Source: CBFDCQ01 sp965603355 (GTDB lineage: Bacteria > Hydrogenedentota > CAZGCA01 > CBFDCQ01). Taken from it: a stretch of 19,227 bases of DNA. Under the pieces are notes generated by a model. The model saw only the letters and a list, made by a program, of their open reading frames with translations. It was not told the origin of the DNA and ran no database searches. Positions 14,506-19,227 of the stretch are shown piece by piece. Positions within the stretch are counted from its first letter, which is position 1. Every line of letters begins with the position of its first letter. A program made the translations under genes and the position numbers. Where the stretch lies: NCBI GenBank assembly GCA_965603355.1, contig CBFDCQ010000064.1, positions 1 through 19,227 of the forward strand, in the 5' to 3' direction.

Positions 14506-15921
14506 TCACTTGCCGATGCAGAATTCGGAGAAGATCCTGTCGAGGATGTCCTCAGTAGTCACCTCGCCGACGATCTCGCCGAGCGCCTGTACCGCGTCCC
14601 GAAGGTCTATCGCGAGACATTCCGCGGGCATCCCGTCGCGGGCCGCATCGAGGAACGTTCCGAGAGACTTCTCGGCGTCCCTCAGCTTCTCCCGCTGGTA
14701 CGCCCTTGCCACGAGCGCCTGGGTCGGCGCCGGAGCGCGACCTTTGAAAACGGCGTCCGAGATGGCCTTTTCGAGTTCCTCTATACCGGTGCGTTCCGTC
14801 GCAGAGGTCATCACAACACGGTTGCAGCTCAGCTCCTGCGAGAACCGCTCGACGCCGTCCGGCTCTAGCCTGCCCGGCAGGTCCATCTTGTTGACTACAA
14901 GGACCGCCTCCTTGCCGAGATCTTTGACTTTGGCGCAGACCATACCGTCCTCTGCGCTGAGAGGAACGCTTCGGTCCAGCACAAACAGGACAATCTGCGA
15001 CTCAGCAACCGATTGTTCGGCGAAGCGCAGACCCATCTGTTCCACCTCATCCCTGCTCGTGCGTATACCCGCCGAGTCGCTCAGCTTCACCGGCACACCG
15101 TCGATGTTCAAGGTCTCCTCCAGCACGTCCCGGGTCGTTCCGGGATGCCTGGTGACAATCGCCCGCGACCTGCGCAGTAACGCATTGAAAATGCTCGACT
15201 TGCCAACATTAGGTTTGCCGGTTATCGCTACCGCGACGCCCTCCCGGTAAAGCATCCCGCGCCACGACTCGTCAATCAACGTCCTTATCGAGCCTACAGA
15301 TTCCTCCACGGAAGCCCTTGCCTCCGAACTCACAAACGGAGTGACATCCTCCTCCGGAAAATCTATCCACGCCTCAAGGTGGGCCAGCACACCGACGAGC
15401 CGGTTGCGCACACGCAACACCTCCTCCGAAAGTCCCCCATCGGCCCGCACGACTGCTGCCGAAAGAGCCTCCTCGGTCTTGGCCTGCACGACGTCGAGCA
15501 CCGCCTCAGCCTGTGTAAGGTCGATCCGCCCGTTGAGGAACGCTCTCTTTGTGAACTCGCCCGGCTGGGCCATTCGGACGCCGCGCTCGAGCACCATATC
15601 CAGCACGGTTCTCAGCGCGGCTATGCCGCTGTGACAGTTTATCTCGACGATGTCTTCGCGGGTGTATGTGTGGGGAGCCAGCATCACGCTGACCAGAACT
15701 TCGTCCAGGTTCCGGCCGTCCTTTACGATATGGCCGTAGAGAAGTCTGCGCGAACGGGCCGAAGGAAGCTTGACGTCGCGCGGCGAGCGGAACACCGAGT
15801 CCGCAACACGGATCGCATCGCGGCCGCTCAGGCGGACAATCCCTATCCCTCCTTCGCCCGGCGGTGTGGATATGGCGCAAATGGTATCTTCATCGTCTAC
15901 GGTGATGATTCTTGTGCCCAT
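14506..15921 (-). CDS. mnmE: tRNA modification GTPase MnmE (TrmE)
   Basis: 471 aa, normal length. It is the GTPase partner of MnmG in wobble-uridine modification. The N-terminal tetrahydrofolate-binding domain starts with EDTICAISTPPGEGGIGIVR (11-30) and includes PGEFTKRAFLNGRIDL (120-135). The inserted G domain has the P-loop GKPNVGKSS (235-243), switch segment PGTTRD (260-265), a G3 box DSAG (282-285; the usual form is DTAG) and NKMD (344-347). The C-terminus is FCIGK, with the conserved C.GK cysteine. The ATG at 15921 overlaps the end of khpB by 32 bases, and no downstream start would keep the conserved N-terminus. It stops two bases before the GxxExxY element's repeat, so the insertion stayed outside the gene. 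Confidence 0.97.
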   Translation of the reverse strand: MGTRIITVDDEDTICAISTPPGEGGIGIVRLSGRDAIRVADSVFRSPRDVKLPSARSRRLLYGHIVKDGRNLDEVLVSVMLAPHTYTREDIVEINCHSGIAALRTVLDMVLERGVRMAQPGEFTKRAFLNGRIDLTQAEAVLDVVQAKTEEALSAAVVRADGGLSEEVLRVRNRLVGVLAHLEAWIDFPEEDVTPFVSSEARASVEESVGSIRTLIDESWRGMLYREGVAVAITGKPNVGKSSIFNALLRRSRAIVTRHPGTTRDVLEETLNIDGVPVKLSDSAGIRTSRDEVEQMGLRFAEQSVAESQIVLFVLDRSVPLSAEDGMVCAKVKDLGKEAVLVVNKMDLPGRLEPDGVERFSQELSCNRVVMTSATERTGIEELEKAISDAVFKGRAPAPTQALVARAYQREKLRDAEKSLGTFLDAARDGMPAECLAIDLRDAVQALGEIVGEVTTEDILDRIFSEFCIGK

Positions 15922-16540
15922 TGCGCTCGCCTGACGGTGCGACGATGACCCTTCGATACGCGCCCGTACCTATGCTGTACGTCCTGACGGCGGGATCGTC
16001 TTGCAGTGCCAAATGTATGCTGCGCCGATCTTGCGGGTTGAGTGCCTCGAGCTTCACTTCCCTGCTGTTCTTCTTCACCTTCTCGGCAGTCCGTTTGGCC
16101 AGTTCCTCGAGGATGTTCTTGCGTCTTTCGAGATAGGATTCGATATCAACAACTATCCTGCGCCTGTTCAAACGTCCGTGGTTGTACATCAGGTTCATGA
16201 GGTACTGGATAGCGTTCAGGTTTTTCCCCTTTTTCCCGATCAGTATCGCTGAGTCCGGCGACTCGACCTTGAGCATGATTCCGTCATCAATATCTTCTTC
16301 CTCAATATCCGCCTCGACATCCATGAGCTTCAACATCCCCTGAAGCATAGACTCCGGACGCAGCAACGACGGTTCCGCGGTAACGCGAATCTTGGCAGTT
16401 CGACCGCCCATACCAAGAAATCCCTTGCTGGGTTCAGTCAGAATCTCGATCTCAATCTCGTCTCGCGACACACCCAACTCCTCTAACGCGAGCTCAATGG
16501 CATCGTCAACTGTCTTGGCTTCCTTCTCAACCGAATCCAT
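15890..16540 (-). CDS. khpB: RNA-binding protein KhpB/Jag (Jag-N, KH, R3H)
   Basis: 216 aa. The Jag-N domain at 1-52 includes AIELALEELGVSRDEIEIEI and the glycine segment KGFLGMGGRTAKI. A type II KH domain at about 85-135 has IGKKGKN (101-107), the RNA-binding GXXG-type loop. The R3H domain at about 140-200 carries NPQDRRSIHLAL (168-179) with R172 and H176. Basic residues finish the C-terminus. KhpB binds many RNAs and influences cell elongation in studied Firmicutes; its job here is not shown. It follows yidC by 45 bases, with AGGAGAGGG ahead of the ATG, and overlaps mnmE by 32 bases. The yidC-jag-mnmE order is widely conserved. Confidence 0.93.
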   Translation of the reverse strand: MDSVEKEAKTVDDAIELALEELGVSRDEIEIEILTEPSKGFLGMGGRTAKIRVTAEPSLLRPESMLQGMLKLMDVEADIEEEDIDDGIMLKVESPDSAILIGKKGKNLNAIQYLMNLMYNHGRLNRRRIVVDIESYLERRKNILEELAKRTAEKVKKNSREVKLEALNPQDRRSIHLALQDDPAVRTYSIGTGAYRRVIVAPSGERNGHKNHHRRR

Positions 16541-16585
16541 GAATTCCCTCTCCTTTCTCCAACCTTGTGCCTTTCGTCGACAAGA

Positions 16586-18295
16586 TCATTTCTTTAACGC
16601 TTTTTGCGCAGACTGCGTTTCCGGCTTGGAATGCTTCAACTTATTCGTCACCATCTGCTGCACGAAATAGAGCATCGTGCTTACGAAGATGTACAGACAA
16701 AGCCCCGACGGCATATGGTAGAAGAGCAGACCGAACATGACCGGGAATATTATCGCCATCATGCGCTGCTGGTCGCTTGAAGCGGCGCCTCCGGGAGACG
16801 TCAGTTTCTGCTGCAGGAACATCGCCCCGGCCATCAACAGCGGCAGCACGTGCACCTCGTCCTTGAAAAACGGCAGGCTGAACGGCAACGTCGCGATCGT
16901 CTCCGGTTCCGACAGATCGGTTATCCACCAGATGAACGGAGCGCCGCGCAGCTCAATCGCGCCGTTGTATACGCGGAACAGCGCGATCCAGATCGGCATC
17001 TGCAACATCATCGGCAGACACCCGCCCATCGGGTTGACGCCCTGCTCCTTGTAAAACGCCATCGTTCTCTTGTTCAACTCCTGCGGGTTGTCCTTGTATT
17101 TCTCCTTGAGTTTTGCTATTTCAGGCTGAAGGTCCTTCATCTTGTTCATGGACTGCATGCTCTTATGCGTGAGCGGATACAGAGCCATTCTCACGATAAT
17201 CGTCAGCACAATGATCCCCACACCGTAGTTGGGCACCACCTTGTGACAGAACTTGAGGATTTTCAGCAAGATCTTGCTGAACCCGTCGAACCAGCCGAAG
17301 TTGACCGCCCTTTCCATCCCCAGGTCGCGGCCGACGTCTTTCAGGCGAGCCATGTCCTGCGGACCGGCGTAAATGACGTACTCGTTCTCCTTCGTCTCAC
17401 CGGGGTTCAGGCGGAACGAGGAAGCAAGAGACTCGATCGCTATCTCCTTTGCTTCCATGGGCAGCACCTGACCGATGGATGGCTTGTCCGCCAACGGAGC
17501 TATTGCAATCAGGAAGTACCGGCTTTTCAGCCCGAACCAGGACAGGTTTCTGTACACCTCAACCGATCTGACCCGCCCCTCGTACTTGTAGACGGACCCG
17601 CCGTCGTTTATCGCCGTGAACGCGGTCCTGCTGTATCTGTCGGATTCCATCGTCTCGATGCCGGGACCCCACCATAGCGTGTAGCTCGGCTCTTCGTCCT
17701 CGCCAACGTAGACCATCTCCGCGCCCTGGTTCTCGATGCCCACCGTCATCTCGATATCGTAATTGTCGCGGTTGAACCGGAACTCCTTCGTGACAAGCAA
17801 TCCGTTTCCCAGATCCCGTTTGAACTTGAGGGTGCGACCGTTCTTTTGGACCTCGAAGTTGAGCTCGTTCGGCAGGTACCCGCCGACATACTTGTGTAAC
17901 GTCATGTCGAGGGGCAGTCTGCGTTCCTCATCCTCGCTCGGCGGCACGATGTCAACGCCCTCGTACGGTTCCTTGAGCTTTATCGACTTGACCCGAGCGC
18001 CGAGCGTAGTGAACGTCGCCTGCACGAGAGGGGTGTCCATCACCACATCGCGCGCCTTCTCTTTTTCCGCCGGCAGGTCGACCTTCGCAGCAGGCGTCGC
18101 CGCAGGCTCTTCAGCCTCTACGGGGCGTCCGGCTTCCCGTTCCGGCTCGGCAACCTGCGTGGTGACAGCGCCGGAAGGCTCCTGAGCAGGCTGTTGAGGT
18201 CCCACTGCGGGACCGATCAGACGGATCCACACAACCATGATAACCAGCGTTATCACAAACGCCAGCAGCATATTACGTTCCATCTCTTTACCCAA
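16586..18295 (-). CDS. yidC: Membrane protein insertase YidC (long, diderm type)
   Basis: 569 aa from TTG 18295. It inserts and folds inner-membrane proteins with or without SecYEG. The first membrane segment is at about 9-27. A Pro/Glu/Ala-rich linker spans 33-85. The large periplasmic beta-domain at about 86-320 is typical of Gram-negative YidC. The five-helix core begins near 350, with the groove arginine R369 in IIVRMALYPLT, then a coiled cytoplasmic hairpin (PEIAKLKEKYKD), GCLPMMLQMPIWIALFRV, and a final IFPVMFGLLFYHMPSGL helix. The C-terminal tail is basic. TTG is preferred because AGGAGG ends nine bases upstream; ATG at 18283 (MERNMLLAF) better matches the family's usual N-terminus but would be 21 bases from that site. 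The gene is 51 bases downstream of yidD. Confidence 0.96.
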   Translation of the reverse strand: MGKEMERNMLLAFVITLVIMVVWIRLIGPAVGPQQPAQEPSGAVTTQVAEPEREAGRPVEAEEPAATPAAKVDLPAEKEKARDVVMDTPLVQATFTTLGARVKSIKLKEPYEGVDIVPPSEDEERRLPLDMTLHKYVGGYLPNELNFEVQKNGRTLKFKRDLGNGLLVTKEFRFNRDNYDIEMTVGIENQGAEMVYVGEDEEPSYTLWWGPGIETMESDRYSRTAFTAINDGGSVYKYEGRVRSVEVYRNLSWFGLKSRYFLIAIAPLADKPSIGQVLPMEAKEIAIESLASSFRLNPGETKENEYVIYAGPQDMARLKDVGRDLGMERAVNFGWFDGFSKILLKILKFCHKVVPNYGVGIIVLTIIVRMALYPLTHKSMQSMNKMKDLQPEIAKLKEKYKDNPQELNKRTMAFYKEQGVNPMGGCLPMMLQMPIWIALFRVYNGAIELRGAPFIWWITDLSEPETIATLPFSLPFFKDEVHVLPLLMAGAMFLQQKLTSPGGAASSDQQRMMAIIFPVMFGLLFYHMPSGLCLYIFVSTMLYFVQQMVTNKLKHSKPETQSAQKALKK

Positions 18296-18304
18296 GAGAC
18301 AGTT

Positions 18305-18310
18305 CCTCCT
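18305..18310 (-). promoter_or_regulatory. Shine-Dalgarno site bearing on the yidC start
   Basis: A perfect AGGAGG on the minus strand, nine bases before TTG (18295) and 21 bases before the first ATG (18283). Spacing favours TTG initiation, a weak start codon for an essential gene. Confidence 0.6.
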
Positions 18311-18346
18311 TACATTGAGATTACAGTCCGAGTTGACCGCAACGAC

Positions 18347-18556
18347 TTAAGGGACGGGATCGTACCCGCCAGACGAGAACGGATGGCACCGGAGAAGTCT
18401 GCCCAACGACATGCAAAACCCTTTCATAAAACCGTGTCGTGCAAACGCGTCGAGGGCAAACTGGGAACAGGAAGGCGCATACCTGCACGTGCGCGGCATG
18501 CACGGCGATATGTACCGCTGGTATAACTTTATAGCTAAACAGATGACTTTAACCAC
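18347..18556 (-). CDS. yidD: Membrane protein insertion efficiency factor YidD
   Basis: 69 aa from GTG 18556. Family hallmarks are all present: IKLYQRYISP near 9-18, the cysteine-rich CRYAPSCSQFA near 24-34, an ALDAFARHGFMKGF helix, and the CHPFSSGGYDPVP end. This small, membrane-associated protein aids insertion of proteins through YidC. The GTG lies within the last codons of rnpA (eight-base overlap), so translation is probably coupled to it. The rnpA-yidD-yidC order is widespread. Confidence 0.95.
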   Translation of the reverse strand: MVKVICLAIKLYQRYISPCMPRTCRYAPSCSQFALDAFARHGFMKGFCMSLGRLLRCHPFSSGGYDPVP

Positions 18557-18905
18557 CAGTCACGTGACCCTTCTGAAAAAGCTTCACAACTTTCTCACGA
18601 CATTGCGTGAAGTTCAGCTGTTCGGAGCCCGGTCGCGCCACTATGGCCATCTTCAAGTCCGGTTTGAGCTCTCCTTTTTGGGTCCTGAAAACCTCTTTTA
18701 GGTATCGTTTTATTCGGTTACGCGTTACCGCCGATCCCATTCTCTTGCTGACGGTAAACCCGCACCGCGTCGGACCCTGATCTCCGGCTTTTACGAAAAG
18801 GAGAAACTCTCTGACCGAGTACTTCCTGCCTTCTCTGTACAGTTCCCTGAACTCTCCGGGCCGCAGTATTCTTTCCCGTTTTGGAAACTTCTGATTACCC
18901 TTCAT
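18549..18905 (-). CDS. rnpA: Ribonuclease P protein component
   Basis: 118 aa, typical length. It is the protein subunit that helps the RNase P RNA bind pre-tRNA leaders. The N-terminus ILRPGEFRELYREGRK matches the family's aromatic and basic substrate cleft. CGFTVSKRMGSAVTRNRIKR near 48-67 contains the conserved RNR motif, followed by the YLKEVFR helix. The ATG at 18905 is 27 bases after the rpmH stop; its ribosome-binding site is weak, which suggests coupling to rpmH translation. The end overlaps yidD by eight bases. Confidence 0.96.
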   Translation of the reverse strand: MKGNQKFPKRERILRPGEFRELYREGRKYSVREFLLFVKAGDQGPTRCGFTVSKRMGSAVTRNRIKRYLKEVFRTQKGELKPDLKMAIVARPGSEQLNFTQCREKVVKLFQKGHVTGG

Positions 18906-18932
18906 TTTCGCCCGGTCGCCAAGCTTCCACTA

Positions 18933-19067
18933 CTACGCACTAACCTTATGTCGTCCCTTTCTCCTCCTCCTATTGATAATCTTCCTTCCGGCTTTAGTGC
19001 TCATTCTCTTGCGGAACCCGTGTTTCCGCTTCCTCTTGAGTATTGATGGACGAAATGTAGGTTGCAT
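18933..19067 (-). CDS. rpmH: 50S ribosomal protein L34
   Basis: 44 aa, normal length for bacterial L34. The sequence MQPTFRPSILKRKRKHGFRK with RKIINRRRRKGRHK is the standard highly basic L34 signature. ATG 19067 is set by the family start and by AGGAGA five bases upstream, so the longer open frame reaching to 19151 is ruled out. It is the first gene of the leftward housekeeping block and lies about 55 bases downstream of the promoter's predicted start. Confidence 0.97.
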   Translation of the reverse strand: MQPTFRPSILKRKRKHGFRKRMSTKAGRKIINRRRRKGRHKVSA

Positions 19068-19127
19068 GGTACTCTCCTGCGCTAAGGGCTGAGCCCCTGT
19101 TGTCGATAATACACGCGATTTTCGCCT

Positions 19128-19156
19128 ATTATAGCCGCCACCAGCCGCCAAGTCAA
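19128..19156 (-). promoter_or_regulatory. Strong sigma70 promoter for rpmH and the housekeeping block
   Basis: On the minus strand TTGACT (19156-19151), a 17-base spacer and a perfect TATAAT (19133-19128) lie upstream of rpmH. The predicted transcript start is near 19121. This is the strongest promoter in the window, as expected for a ribosomal-protein gene. Confidence 0.8.
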
Positions 19157-19173
19157 GGAGTTTCTGCTGCTTC

Positions 19174-19227
19174 TGTCATAACTCTTTGATAATGTCCTCA
19201 GGTGGACTCGGTAGAAATGTCCTCTAT
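19174..19227. mobile_element. Possible insertion-sequence terminus, continuing beyond the right edge
   Basis: The sequence from TGTCATAACTCTTTGATAATG carries two direct copies of AATGTCCTC (19191-19199 and 19216-19224), 25 bases apart. A TGT start with iterated internal motifs of this kind resembles the ends of IS21/IS481-like elements, where the repeats bind transposase. No transposase, opposite end or target duplication lies inside the window, so this is tentative. Other explanations are an unrelated repeated regulatory site or part of an origin region; I saw no DnaA-box consensus here. Confidence 0.35.

Noticed and set aside
16850..17677. 275-codon plus-strand frame
   Set aside because: Antisense to yidC.
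19068..19151. N-terminal extension of rpmH
   Set aside because: It covers the promoter and leader; L34 starts at MQPTFRPS with a ribosome-binding site just ahead.
19157..19227. Possible oriC/DnaA-box region next to rpmH
   Set aside because: No TTATCCACA-like box was found; the repeated AATGTCCTC motif fits an insertion-sequence end better.
1..19227. CRISPR array, tRNA or rRNA genes
   Set aside because: No regularly spaced repeats and no cloverleaf or rRNA segments were seen by eye on either strand.

Overview
The window reads as a piece of a Gram-negative (diderm) bacterial chromosome, moderately GC-rich by eye, from a lineage I cannot name with confidence. The right half carries the conserved block rpmH - rnpA - yidD - yidC - khpB/jag - mnmE - mnmG, all on the minus strand, which in many bacteria sits near the replication origin. 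The YidC is of the long type with a large periplasmic domain, which implies an outer membrane. The presence of a KhpB/Jag argues against a typical gammaproteobacterium. Large modular TPR proteins and a GxxExxY remnant are common in uncultured PVC/Omnitrophota-like and deep-branching groups, but this is only a guess.

Layout from right to left. At 19174-19227 the sequence looks like the terminus of an insertion sequence running off the window. Directly next to it is a near-perfect sigma70 promoter (19128-19156) firing leftward into rpmH (18933-19067), rnpA, yidD, yidC, khpB, mnmE and mnmG. Genes in this block are tightly packed or overlap, except that the mnmE-mnmG gap holds a tiny element: a truncated GxxExxY gene bounded by 18-bp imperfect inverted repeats. 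A compact hairpin (12391-12407) lies where mnmG meets a convergent plus-strand pair: a hexapeptide acyltransferase (10803-11276) and a B12-type radical SAM protein (11273-12394). That pair is driven from a TTGACG-17-TATACT promoter.

The left 10.4 kb is an accessory cluster on the minus strand, read from an extended -10 promoter at about 10600. Its genes are four very large modular proteins, each combining catalytic domains with TPR repeats. They are: sulfotransferase + GT4 glycosyltransferase + TPR (712 aa); methyltransferase + TPR + zinc-ribbon methyltransferase + a SPASM-like segment placed before a radical SAM domain (1077 aa); radical SAM + SPASM + TPR (514 aa); and an open-ended polypeptide of at least 1093 aa with GT2 + GT-like + TPR + GT2 + the beginning of a third glycosyltransferase. 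The last gene overlaps the one before it by 26 nt.

Together the cluster looks like a biosynthetic line for a heavily decorated surface glycan or glycoconjugate: sugar transfer, sulfation, methylation, radical chemistry and probably O-acetylation by the divergent acyltransferase. TPR modules are fused to every large enzyme. Combining these activities in fused polypeptides, with the SPASM-like segment on the N-terminal side of its radical SAM core, is the most unusual thing in the window and the best candidate for an undescribed system. The product is not predictable from sequence alone.
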